The notes beneath the pieces are model-generated. The model was not told the origin of the DNA, did no database searches, and saw only the letters and a program-made list of their open reading frames with translations. Shown in pieces: positions 1-6,551 of a stretch of 13,702 bases of DNA. The position numbers and the translations under genes were made by a program. Positions within the stretch are counted from its first letter, which is position 1, and each line of letters begins with the position of its first letter. Source of the DNA: Legionellaceae bacterium (GTDB lineage Bacteria; Pseudomonadota; Gammaproteobacteria; Legionellales; Legionellaceae); the NCBI GenBank assembly GCA_023266075.1, contig JAHFRX010000019.1, positions 1 through 13,702 on the forward strand, given 5' to 3'.

Positions 1-75
1 CTTGGCATGTCTTGCACAGTTCGAGATATTTTCACCTCTCGAACTATCGCGCAGTTGAGTCATGTGGTGAGTTAG
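1..75 (+). CDS. C-terminal end of NRPS carrier domain (partial)
   Basis: This is the 3' end of a gene that begins upstream of the window. Frame 1 reads LGMSCTVRDIFTSRTIAQLS and then HVVS before a TAG. This matches the last helices of a peptidyl carrier domain, where a V-R-D-I-F stretch followed by T-I-A-x-L is very common. The phosphopantetheine serine would lie upstream and is not visible. In NRPS enzymes a terminal carrier domain is normally followed, in the same polypeptide, by a thioesterase. Here a thioesterase does follow in the same frame, but after the stop codon. The assignment to an NRPS rests on 24 residues plus the thioesterase and halogenase next door, so a PKS or hybrid line is also possible. 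Confidence 0.7.
   Translation, partial: LGMSCTVRDIFTSRTIAQLSHVVS
73..75 (+). other. In-frame amber codon between carrier and thioesterase domains
   Basis: The TAG lies in the same frame as both the carrier-domain end (1-72) and the thioesterase (76-804). From 76 to 153 the frame stays open and reads as a normal linker plus the first strand of a thioesterase (F-V-P-F-E-V-F before the P-V-F-I-F strand). This is the only stop in the joined frame. It could be a nonsense mutation, a real domain split, readthrough, or a sequencing error. Confidence 0.85.
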
Positions 76-153
76 AAAAAGCGTACAAAAGCAGAAGATA
101 CTCCTGATTTTGTACCGTTTGAAGTTTTTCACACTGAAATAAACACACATCCA

Positions 154-807
154 GTGTTTATCTTTCCACCAGGGGAGGGTGGCGCACAAGCGTATTACAA
201 TAACTTAGTTGGGGAGCTTCTATCTGAGCGACTCGTATTATTTAATAATTATTTTCTACAGCCGGGTAGTCATCTATACGATAGTTATGAGTTTTTAGCT
301 ACAATATACAAATCGCATCTTCAAAGTATTCAGGAAAAAGGACCCTATGTTTTAGTTGGCTGGAGTTCTGGAGGTATTCTTGCATTGGAAGTTGCGCGCC
401 AGCTTCAGTTGGAAGGGCATCACGTTTCTAGATTGGTGTTGATTGATTCTTGTTTAAATTATAAAAAAGCAGTGATGCATGGGATGAAGAAAGAGGAGAT
501 TGTCGTGGGTATGGGGGCGTTGACGTATCAGTATATGCCAAATCGTTTCACTTTGATGAATACAGAGGTTATTCTGATAAAATGTACCCAGGTCGAGCTA
601 GACGTGCGAGCTACGGATTATTATCAACATACACATGATAATCACCTTTCTGATTACCTTACAAATGAAATTAAGGTTATTCCTGTTGATGCAACGCATT
701 CTAATTGGGTTAAAAATAAAGACGTTATACAAAAAATAGCGTCTTGTGTGACTGGGCAAGTGCAAGAAGTATTTGTAGATGATGTAAGCAAGGAGGAGTA
801 TGCATGA
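154..807 (+). CDS. Thioesterase (NRPS-terminal TE type, alpha/beta hydrolase)
   Basis: The protein should release or cyclise the peptide held on the last carrier domain. Counting from the GTG at 154, the nucleophile elbow is G-W-S-S-G-G with Ser71, followed by Asp98 (L-I-D-S-C) and His182 (D-A-T-H-S-N-W). The Ser-to-Asp spacing of 27 equals that in the surfactin TE (Ser80, Asp107). Only about 84 residues separate Asp98 from His182, so the lid looks short. No convincing ribosome site precedes the GTG, and homologous-looking sequence continues upstream to the TAG at 73-75, so this reads as the TE domain of the preceding NRPS rather than a native stand-alone gene. If initiated at 154 it would resemble a type II TE, which can begin right at this strand. 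It ends in an ATGA overlap with the halogenase gene. The TE identity is secure; whether it is translated on its own is not. Confidence 0.75.
   Translation: MFIFPPGEGGAQAYYNNLVGELLSERLVLFNNYFLQPGSHLYDSYEFLATIYKSHLQSIQEKGPYVLVGWSSGGILALEVARQLQLEGHHVSRLVLIDSCLNYKKAVMHGMKKEEIVVGMGALTYQYMPNRFTLMNTEVILIKCTQVELDVRATDYYQHTHDNHLSDYLTNEIKVIPVDATHSNWVKNKDVIQKIASCVTGQVQEVFVDDVSKEEYA
790..798 (+). promoter_or_regulatory. Strong Shine-Dalgarno for the halogenase gene
   Basis: AAGGAGGAG lies 5 nt before the ATG at 804 and within the last codons of the thioesterase. It fixes the halogenase start and gives it initiation that does not depend on how well the thioesterase is translated. Confidence 0.85.
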
Positions 808-2405
808 ATAATGACGCAATACAACGGGTTATTATTGTCGGTGGTGGTAGTGCTGGATGGATGGCCGCAACGTACTTATATCAATCCTTAAATGGATTAG
901 TGGATATTACGGTGATTGAATCACCTCATATTGAACGTATTGGTGTTGGAGAGGCCACTGTCACAACCATTAAAACGGAATTTTTTGATCGTCTTGGTTT
1001 GTCAGAATCACAATGGATGCCTTATTGTAAGGGCTCCTATAAAATGGGAATTCGATATGCCAATTGGCGTAAATCATCTACTGCAGGCGGTGATTATTTT
1101 TATCATATTTTTGGTGAGATTCCTTATATTGATGAAGTACCGCTGACGCATGTTTGGATTAAGAAACGCTTGGAGGAAAACTATCCTATACCGATGGCAT
1201 ATGCGTGTTATCCAAGTATTGCAGCGATTGATGCAAAAAAATCCCCAAAGCATTTTAATGATGTACAAGCACATTACTATGCCTATCACTTTGATGCGGC
1301 ATTGCTTGCAAAATTCTTATCAAAGTGGTCTGAAAAAAAAGAGATAAAGCACATTAAAGATAATTTAACGCATGCAGAATTAGATGCCAATGGAAATATT
1401 ACGTGTGTTGTTGGTGATGGCGGTCAAAAATATGCGGCAGATCTTTTTATCGATTGTTCTGGATTTGCTGGTTTTCTCATTGAGAAGATGCTAAAAGAAC
1501 CCATTGTATCTTTTGAAGAAAGTTTGTTAACGGATAGGGCAATTGCAATTAATTTTCCTGAGCGTCCGGAGGTTGATGGAATCCGTCCTTATACCACGGC
1601 CACTGCAATGAGTGCCGGATGGATGTGGGAAATCCCGCATTATGATACATCAGGAAATGGTTATGTTTACTCTAGTCAGTTTATCAGTGATATAAAAGCC
1701 GAAGATGAGGTGCGGTCTTTTTTTGGAGAGAAAGCAAAACATGCCGATGTCCGATGTATTAAGTTTCAATCTCGACGACGGCAATCTGCTTGGGTAAAAA
1801 ATTGTGTCAGCATTGGATTGAGTAGTAACTTTTTAGAGCCGCTAGAATCGACAGGGTTATATTTTGTTTATGCAGCGTTATATCAGTTGATTCGTAATTT
1901 TCCTAAGAAAAATATTGACCCTGTATTGCGAGATAAATTTAATCAAAAAATCAGATACATGGTAGATGAAATGAAAGATTTCATCATTATGCATTTTAAA
2001 ACCAGTCAACGAGATGATACAGCGTTTTGGTTAGCCAATAAATATGAAACCGTTGTTCCAGATTCATTGAAATTATTGTTAGATAGATATCGGTCAGGGC
2101 TTCCTATTAAGACAACACATCAGTCTGATATGAAGTTATATGCTTCTTTTGGTGTTCAATTTGATAATTTTTGGACAAATACGAACTATCAGTCTATTTT
2201 ATGTGGTGTGGGATGGTTACCAGAAACGTCACTACCACTACTCCATTATCGCCCAGATATTATGGAAAAAGGAGAAGCGTTGTTTCAGCAATATCAGCAT
2301 GAATCAAAAAAATTAGTGGCATCGTTGCCTTCTCAGTATGATTATTTGACAAAAATTTATGCTGAGCAATTTCAATCTTATGAGACAACAGCAGATGTAT
2401 TATAA
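804..2405 (+). CDS. Flavin-dependent tryptophan-halogenase family protein
   Basis: This 533-residue enzyme uses FADH2, oxygen and halide to halogenate an electron-rich ring, typically the indole of tryptophan, either free or within a peptide. It opens with the FAD-binding motif G-G-G-S-A-G-W (residues 13-19). Lys80 in G-S-Y-K-M-G-I sits where PrnA has its catalytic Lys79. The family signature W-x-W-x-I-P is intact at 273-278 (W-M-W-E-I-P). Glu348 in E-P-L-E-S-T-G matches PrnA Glu346. Length is usual for the family (about 510-540). The start is fixed by the Shine-Dalgarno at 790-798 and an ATGA overlap with the thioesterase frame. Its place behind an NRPS makes it a tailoring or precursor enzyme of that pathway. 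Substrate, regiochemistry and chloride versus bromide choice cannot be read from the sequence. A partner flavin reductase is not visible here. Confidence 0.93.
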   Translation: MNNDAIQRVIIVGGGSAGWMAATYLYQSLNGLVDITVIESPHIERIGVGEATVTTIKTEFFDRLGLSESQWMPYCKGSYKMGIRYANWRKSSTAGGDYFYHIFGEIPYIDEVPLTHVWIKKRLEENYPIPMAYACYPSIAAIDAKKSPKHFNDVQAHYYAYHFDAALLAKFLSKWSEKKEIKHIKDNLTHAELDANGNITCVVGDGGQKYAADLFIDCSGFAGFLIEKMLKEPIVSFEESLLTDRAIAINFPERPEVDGIRPYTTATAMSAGWMWEIPHYDTSGNGYVYSSQFISDIKAEDEVRSFFGEKAKHADVRCIKFQSRRRQSAWVKNCVSIGLSSNFLEPLESTGLYFVYAALYQLIRNFPKKNIDPVLRDKFNQKIRYMVDEMKDFIIMHFKTSQRDDTAFWLANKYETVVPDSLKLLLDRYRSGLPIKTTHQSDMKLYASFGVQFDNFWTNTNYQSILCGVGWLPETSLPLLHYRPDIMEKGEALFQQYQHESKKLVASLPSQYDYLTKIYAEQFQSYETTADVL

Positions 2406-3465
2406 AAAATTAAAAGCACTGGTAGATCATCATAAATTGGTTATCTACACACTATTAGCAAATCCAAGGACGCGCTCAACTGCTTTTTATCATGCAATGA
2501 AGTCGATGCCAGATATTGATGGTGGCATTAATGAACCGTTTAGCACGCATGATAGAGGTGGTGTGCATTACGATTTTAATCGTGCTGAAGAGGTCAGAAA
2601 AATACGGACATTTGAGGATGTGTGCAAAAATATTTACAGTGTCGTTGAAGAAATATTGAAAACAAAACAAGTGGCTCGTGTTTGGTTGCACGATCATTTT
2701 TATGAGATTTTAAATGATGAAATGCATCACTTATTAACATTATCACGTAATGTCATTGTGTGTATTCGTGATCCTCGGTTGCAATTTTTATCTTTTTTGA
2801 TTCGTGTTTCTAATGACAAATTAGCGACATATCGACAAAGTGATTTGACGCGAGAAGAGGTCATTCGCTTATTTTATAAAAAAGAAGAAGGTGTTTCACC
2901 TGAAGCGCTTTTGGCATTTGTAGACAATGAAAAAATGCTGATTTCTAAAACGCAGTTGATGCGTACGATTAATGCAGAAGATCAGTCTGTTGAATTAGCG
3001 ACGGCTTTAATGTTAAGTATGGAGACTGTTTTAGAGTACGTTCAAAAAGAAATGGATATTATGGTTAAAAACACGCAATTTTACCTGGATCTCTTTAAAC
3101 GTTATCAAGAAAAATCAGCCTTAAACTATGCTATCGTAGATGCAGAAAGGCTCGTGGATGAAACAAAATCTCAGTCAGTGTTGCAAGCTGCAACGGCTCA
3201 ACTTGACGATCTCATGTTTTCTGAAAATATGATCAATAATTGGTCCCAAGAAGATAAAGTCTCAATGTGTTGGATTCTTGAAAACACACAGACACCACTT
3301 GATAATGCTTGGAATGGGCCCGCCAGAACCAGTACACAATTTACAACGCAGCACGATGTTTCTGGTTGTTTGCCTTTGGCGGTAGAGCAGTTCCCGCAAG
3401 CAATACAGGGTGTATTACGCGACGCGTTGCAGTTATATCACGATTGTTTGACGATGTCAGAATAG
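2359..3465 (+). CDS. P-loop sulfotransferase-like protein
   Basis: Near the N-terminus a strand-loop-helix A-N-P-R-T-R-S-T-A-F-Y-H (34-45) resembles the 5'-phosphosulfate-binding loop of PAPS sulfotransferases. A second element, V-I-V-C-I-R-D-P-R followed by S145 (132-145), resembles the 3'-phosphate-binding motif (Arg, Pro, then Ser eight residues after the Arg). The rest of the 368 residues is mostly helical and I recognise no further domain. The likely role is to sulfate a hydroxyl, perhaps on the peptide product, but a kinase-like or other P-loop transferase activity cannot be excluded. The first ATG (2359) overlaps the halogenase by 47 nt. ATGs at 2380 and 2395 are possible, the last with a weak GAGA nine or so bases upstream, and no start has a strong ribosome site. 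All candidate starts lie before the first motif, so function is unaffected. Confidence 0.65.
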   Translation: MLSNFNLMRQQQMYYKKLKALVDHHKLVIYTLLANPRTRSTAFYHAMKSMPDIDGGINEPFSTHDRGGVHYDFNRAEEVRKIRTFEDVCKNIYSVVEEILKTKQVARVWLHDHFYEILNDEMHHLLTLSRNVIVCIRDPRLQFLSFLIRVSNDKLATYRQSDLTREEVIRLFYKKEEGVSPEALLAFVDNEKMLISKTQLMRTINAEDQSVELATALMLSMETVLEYVQKEMDIMVKNTQFYLDLFKRYQEKSALNYAIVDAERLVDETKSQSVLQAATAQLDDLMFSENMINNWSQEDKVSMCWILENTQTPLDNAWNGPARTSTQFTTQHDVSGCLPLAVEQFPQAIQGVLRDALQLYHDCLTMSE

Positions 3466-3500
3466 CTTGCGCGGCATAATAACTTCCTATGCTTTAGCTA
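3463..3500. other. Imperfect hairpin between convergent genes
   Basis: Outer arms TAGCT (3463-3467) and AGCTA (3496-3500) flank inner arms GCATA (3474-3478) and TATGC (3488-3492) with a 9-nt loop. It spans the two facing stop codons and could help end transcription from either side. There is no U-tract, so it is not a textbook intrinsic terminator. Confidence 0.3.
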
Positions 3501-5074
3501 ACACAGTCAGCGTTGAGTTGAAATAATTTTAGCTTTGAGTGTTCCGGTGAGGGTGGCCATTCAGGTGCTGGGCCATCAATAGCGTTTAATGGTGTTAAAC
3601 AGTGTTCTAATTTGCCATCAGTATATCCACCACGTGTGTTGTGAATCGTGTTCTTCAGCATGTATTCGTAGTCTACGAGATAATCGATATGTTTTTTTTG
3701 AATATACGCTAACAATCGGTTTTGTTGAATGTAAGATAAAACTTCATCATTGACGAGTCCATCGAGATTGACGATAGGTAATTCTGAGAAATAGCTGATG
3801 ATACCTGCATTCCAAGCTGCAAATTTGGTATCAACTTTCATTTCTTTTAGTGATAGACCGGCATACATCATACCCGCTTGGTGGAGCCATGGCCTGACGA
3901 GTAATGCTTTAAAAGCAATCTGGAGATAGGTCGTGAGTACTATCATTGTCACAATAGCACTGATGTTTTTGATGAGTGGGATACGGCAAAGGAGCGACCC
4001 GAAGCCTGCGAAAACGATGCAAAGTGGCGTAATGTAGTTTGCCGCATACCAGATTTGTAGAGCGGCGCAATTGTAGCGATAAACAAAGGTATACCCAATA
4101 ATAGTGATACATGCCGCAAGTATTGTGACGTAGGCGTGGTGGTTTTTCTTGATATTTTGACGTCCCCAAAAGAGTCCCATTAAAACAGTGAGTAACAGCA
4201 ATGTATAGAATCGGCGAGAAGGATTGAGATCTCCCTCATGAGGGATAACAATTGATTTTAGAAATTGCCAAGGAATGTGAATGTCATGTCCGCGTAGTGA
4301 TGACCAGTAAAATTTTGTTTCTGCACTGGCTTGCGTGATGTGACCTGATGTGTGGTAAGTATGTAACCAAAGAACACAGAGACCAAGCACCGCACCGCAG
4401 AGCAGTGAAAAACTACGTTTGATTTCTTGGTACTGCCATGATTTAAACGAAAGTAGGCACATTATAAATAATAAACCAGGAAAAAGGCCAAAATCTGATC
4501 GTGAAAGTGACCCCAAAAGGCCAATCAATATTAAGATAAATTGCTCTTTTTCAGTACATTTTTGATATGATAAAAATCGATAAAGACCAAATGCTGAGAA
4601 AAAGATGACGAGCCAAGATTCCATCATCATATTACTTTGTATCAGTACAGAAATCGTGACAAACGGAATAATGCTCCATAAACTGCTTTGAAGACCAAAT
4701 AATAAGCGCGTTGATTGCATGGAAAAATAAGCGGCGAGTGCAATGCATGTTGTAGCACTGAAGCCAATGATTAAATATAACGCTGACCAAGATAAAGTAG
4801 GTGATAGTGTATATATAAAAACCAAAAAATATGCATACAACAGATGAAAGCCTGTGGTAGAGGCTTGACCATCAAAATGCCAACCGCCCTCATGAATATG
4901 ATGTTTCGCGAGTTGGATGTAGTAAAAGGCATCATCTGGGACGACGCTAACACGTACTGCATCTGAGGTGAAATAAAAGTATAACACGCGAGTGAGCATC
5001 ATCAACCAAAGGAGAGAACTCATAATGAGTGAGAGATATGGGGTGAAATTATAATTTTTGAGCAATGCTTTCAT
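3494..5074 (-). CDS. Polytopic membrane protein, GT-C glycosyltransferase-like
   Basis: From the ATG at 5074 the protein has 526 residues with about ten hydrophobic segments, beginning with S-L-I-M-S-S-L-L-W-L-M-M. After the first membrane segment comes P-D-D-A-F-Y-Y (residues 46-52) and then F-D-G-x-x-S-T-T-G-F-H (67-77). An acidic pair in the first extracytoplasmic loop is typical of GT-C enzymes, which move sugars from polyprenyl-phosphate donors to acceptors outside the membrane. The hydrophilic C-terminal third (N-L-D-G-L-V-N-D, then a soluble tail) probably lies in the periplasm. The open frame extends to 5272, but that extension is hydrophilic, is not membrane-like, and overlaps the start of the divergent gene. 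A start at 5089 is also possible. The start at 5074 has a weak GAGA about six bases upstream. Acceptor and donor are unknown, and no cell-envelope genes surround it. Confidence 0.65.
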   Translation of the reverse strand: MKALLKNYNFTPYLSLIMSSLLWLMMLTRVLYFYFTSDAVRVSVVPDDAFYYIQLAKHHIHEGGWHFDGQASTTGFHLLYAYFLVFIYTLSPTLSWSALYLIIGFSATTCIALAAYFSMQSTRLLFGLQSSLWSIIPFVTISVLIQSNMMMESWLVIFFSAFGLYRFLSYQKCTEKEQFILILIGLLGSLSRSDFGLFPGLLFIMCLLSFKSWQYQEIKRSFSLLCGAVLGLCVLWLHTYHTSGHITQASAETKFYWSSLRGHDIHIPWQFLKSIVIPHEGDLNPSRRFYTLLLLTVLMGLFWGRQNIKKNHHAYVTILAACITIIGYTFVYRYNCAALQIWYAANYITPLCIVFAGFGSLLCRIPLIKNISAIVTMIVLTTYLQIAFKALLVRPWLHQAGMMYAGLSLKEMKVDTKFAAWNAGIISYFSELPIVNLDGLVNDEVLSYIQQNRLLAYIQKKHIDYLVDYEYMLKNTIHNTRGGYTDGKLEHCLTPLNAIDGPAPEWPPSPEHSKLKLFQLNADCVS

Positions 5075-5188
5075 GGTTGATCTCAACATAAAGAGCTTGA
5101 AGTTTAATTTGTGAATATAGGAAAAGCAAACACCATACGTCGTGCTTGCTTTTAAACGCACTTGAGTGCACGATGTAATCATTACTTT

Positions 5189-5194
5189 AAGGAG
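5189..5194 (+). promoter_or_regulatory. Shine-Dalgarno deciding the start of the secreted protein
   Basis: AAGGAG lies 6 nt before the ATG at 5201. It favours this start over the upstream in-frame alternative start at 5162, which would also place charged residues in front of the signal peptide. Confidence 0.85.
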
Positions 5195-5200
5195 ACTCGT

Positions 5201-5899
5201 ATGCGTCTTAGCTTTCAAAAATATCGTGTTTATTTTGTCATTGTCGTGTTGCTTTTTTCTACCTGTTTGCACGCGGCGTCTTCTCGTAAAAATTTACGTG
5301 GCGCTCGATATTGTGAAGTCTTATTGTCAAATGGGCTGTTAACTGTTGATGTGTATAATACGTTAGGACTAAATCACTGCCCAGAGAAACTTTGGCGCAC
5401 TGTCTCTAAAAAGCAGATTAAAAAAGAGAATGATGCGGACTTTGTGGCGCTCAATGGCCCGCGATATTTTATGATGGATGCTATTAAAAACGCTTCTCTT
5501 GTGAGTAAGAAAGTGAAATTTTTTAATGGAATTTCTATGCGGTTAGCGGGTGTTTTACATATCAAGATGTTAGAATTGATAAATACCCGCGCTTATCAAC
5601 GGCATGAAGTTGAGCGTCATACAACTTGGGTGTATGCAGCGCATAAACCTATTTATGAGCTTATCGATGATAAGGGACGTGCATATGTTTTACAGTCCTA
5701 CAGTGTTCAATATTCTCCTCAAACGGTAAAAAGTCTTGCGACACTCGATCGTCGTTTAAAATTACCTCGTGGCTGGCATTTTAGAACGGGTTTACTGAAA
5801 AAAACGAGTGAAGTGGTTGCCGTTGATAACAAAGCTATCGTGATTCAAGATGCGTATAGAAATACGTATCAGCTTGCTGCTAGAGATTTGCTTGAGTAG
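5201..5899 (+). CDS. Secreted protein of unknown function
   Basis: The 232-residue product starts with a typical Sec signal peptide: basic M-R-L-S-F-Q-K-Y-R, a hydrophobic core Y-F-V-I-V-V-L-L-F, and a likely cut after L-H-A at residue 25. Two cysteines in the mature part (C38, C60) could form a disulfide in the periplasm. Conserved-looking stretches are V-Y-N-T-L-G-L-N-H-C-P (51-61) and L-N-G-P-R-Y-F-M-M-D (84-93), followed by a beta-rich C-terminal half. I recognise the look of a small conserved bacterial family but not a function, and see no catalytic motif. Cys22 is not a good lipobox because Thr precedes it. It is divergent from the GT-C-like gene across 126 bp and convergent with argR with only 14 bp between stops. 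Confidence 0.75.
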   Translation: MRLSFQKYRVYFVIVVLLFSTCLHAASSRKNLRGARYCEVLLSNGLLTVDVYNTLGLNHCPEKLWRTVSKKQIKKENDADFVALNGPRYFMMDAIKNASLVSKKVKFFNGISMRLAGVLHIKMLELINTRAYQRHEVERHTTWVYAAHKPIYELIDDKGRAYVLQSYSVQYSPQTVKSLATLDRRLKLPRGWHFRTGLLKKTSEVVAVDNKAIVIQDAYRNTYQLAARDLLE

Positions 5900-5913
5900 A
5901 TCAGGATTGTTTA

Positions 5914-6378
5914 TCAATTGAGTAAGAGTTGTCGAATGATGTTTAATGAATGCTCAATAGATTGAATAGACATGGGTGCGATAAAAATAGAGTCGTCTCC
6001 AGCGATAGTGCCAAGAATGTCGAGTTTGTCTTTATGGTAATCTAAGACTCTGGCCACGAGCTGTGCGGCACCGGGGCTTGTATTGACGACGATAGTGGTT
6101 TCGTTGGCGATAATATTAATGATTAAACTTGACAGTTGACTTGAGGTCGTCGGGGGTGCTGGTTCTCTTGCCAGACGGTAGACGATTTGGCCTAGTTCGT
6201 TTTTGGATTTCATGGCATTTAATTTACGAATCAATCGTGAGATTTTGGATTGATTCACCTGGTGTCCTTTCGCTTGTAGTTCTGCGCATATTTCTTCTTG
6301 TTTTGTGATAGCGCCTTCGCGTAATAGCTCGCGAAGGTCTTGTAGTAATTGTTGCTGTATTGCGTTTTTTGTTGTCAT
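5914..6378 (-). CDS. argR: Arginine repressor ArgR
   Basis: ArgR senses arginine and, as a hexamer, represses arginine biosynthesis by binding ARG boxes. The 154 residues match the usual length (E. coli has 156). The N-terminal half is a winged helix with the recognition segment S-K-I-S-R-L-I-R-K-L (44-53). A flexible linker containing P-A-P-P (73-76) follows. The C-terminal oligomerisation and arginine-binding domain has S-P-G-A-A-Q-L-V-A-R-V-L-D (101-113) and G-T-I-A-G-D-D-S-I-F (123-132), with the Asp pair at 128-129 as in E. coli. The gene lies directly beside and divergent from the operon it should control, with ARG-box-like sites 15-50 bp before its own ATG, which points to autoregulation. 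No clear Shine-Dalgarno precedes the ATG. Confidence 0.96.
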   Translation of the reverse strand: MTTKNAIQQQLLQDLRELLREGAITKQEEICAELQAKGHQVNQSKISRLIRKLNAMKSKNELGQIVYRLAREPAPPTTSSQLSSLIINIIANETTIVVNTSPGAAQLVARVLDYHKDKLDILGTIAGDDSIFIAPMSIQSIEHSLNIIRQLLLN

Positions 6379-6392
6379 TAGCGTTTTAAATT

Positions 6393-6406
6393 CAGATATT
6401 TATTCA
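6393..6406. promoter_or_regulatory. Candidate ARG box 1 (argR-proximal)
   Basis: CAGATATTTATTCA matches 11 of 14 positions of the ArgR core consensus TGAATWWWWATTCA, with a perfect right half. It ends 28 bp before the argR start codon. A 13-bp stretch of it (GATATTTATTCAT, 6395-6407) recurs exactly at 6540-6552. Confidence 0.6.
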
Positions 6407-6413
6407 TATTTAT

Positions 6414-6427
6414 ATAATATAAATTCA
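6414..6427. promoter_or_regulatory. Candidate ARG box 2
   Basis: ATAATATAAATTCA matches 12 of 14 consensus positions. Its distance from box 1 is 21 bp, exactly the spacing of paired ARG boxes in E. coli (18-bp boxes 3 bp apart), so boxes 1 and 2 look like a proper ArgR hexamer site. It overlaps the likely argR -10. Confidence 0.65.
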
Positions 6428-6440
6428 TAAAAATCATCAA
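6414..6440 (-). promoter_or_regulatory. Possible argR promoter
   Basis: On the - strand TTGATG (6435-6440) is a 4 of 6 match to a -35, and TATTAT (6414-6419) a 5 of 6 match to a -10. The spacer is short (15 bp). The region is very AT-rich, so other -10-like words are present. The -10 lies inside ARG box 2, which would give autorepression. Confidence 0.3.
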
Positions 6441-6444
6441 AAAT

Positions 6445-6458
6445 CGAATATATTTTCA
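6445..6458. promoter_or_regulatory. Candidate ARG box 3
   Basis: CGAATATATTTTCA matches 12 of 14 consensus positions, with GAAT and TTCA in place. It starts 31 bp (about three helical turns) from box 2 and ends 10 bp upstream of the proposed argC -35. Confidence 0.5.
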
Positions 6459-6468
6459 TTTTATGCTA

Positions 6469-6497
6469 TTGCCATCCTGCGATTTATAATTTATTAT
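6469..6497 (+). promoter_or_regulatory. Likely argC operon promoter
   Basis: TTGCCA (6469-6474, 5 of 6 to the -35 consensus) and TATTAT (6492-6497, 5 of 6 to the -10) are separated by the ideal 17 bp. Transcription would begin near 6504, giving a leader of about 47 nt. ARG boxes 4 and 5 lie immediately downstream. A perfect TATAAT at 6485-6490 lacks a good -35 at the right distance. Confidence 0.55.
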
Positions 6498-6507
6498 GCA
6501 TTTTAAA

Positions 6508-6521
6508 TGATTATTTAGTCA
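6508..6521. promoter_or_regulatory. Candidate ARG box 4 (at transcription start)
   Basis: TGATTATTTAGTCA matches 12 of 14 consensus positions and keeps the TGA...TCA ends. It begins about four bases after the predicted argC transcription start, a natural place for a repressor. Confidence 0.6.
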
Positions 6522-6537
6522 TATTTATATCAATAAC

Positions 6538-6551
6538 TGGATATTTATTCA
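6538..6551. promoter_or_regulatory. Candidate ARG box 5 overlapping the argC start codon
   Basis: TGGATATTTATTCA is the best match in the region, 13 of 14 positions. Its last base is the A of the argC ATG. It occupies the place where a Shine-Dalgarno would normally sit; only a weak TGGA is present. It starts 30 bp from box 4. Confidence 0.65.

Noticed and set aside
73..75. Programmed readthrough or recoding of the amber codon
   Set aside because: Nothing near the stop (structure, known leaky context or repeated element) supports recoding, so I record it only as one possible explanation.
598..819. Open frame on the - strand under the thioesterase end
   Set aside because: It mirrors a well-supported coding region, has no motif and no ribosome site. 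The same holds for the other short opposite-strand frames under the halogenase, arg and car genes.
5158..5169. Palindrome GCACTTGAGTGC before the secreted-protein gene
   Set aside because: It is short, has no second copy, and cannot be tied to a promoter with acceptable spacing, so I do not call it an operator.
5075..5272. N-terminal extension of the GT-C-like protein
   Set aside because: It is hydrophilic and unlike a membrane-protein start, and it overlaps the ribosome site and first codons of the divergent secreted-protein gene.
5258..5272. Possible lipoprotein cysteine (Cys22) in the secreted protein
   Set aside because: The residue before Cys is Thr and the -3 residue is Phe, which is a poor lipobox. 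A normal signal peptidase site after L-H-A fits better.
5900..5920. Small ATTG/CAAT hairpin between the secreted-protein gene and argR
   Set aside because: A 4-bp AT-rich stem with no U-tract is too weak to call a terminator.
6391..6418. Second + strand promoter, TTCAGA with a perfect TATAAT at 6413-6418
   Set aside because: The -35 is only 4 of 6, and the leader to argC would be about 125 nt. The region is so AT-rich that a TATAAT is expected by chance. The 6469-6497 promoter is better.
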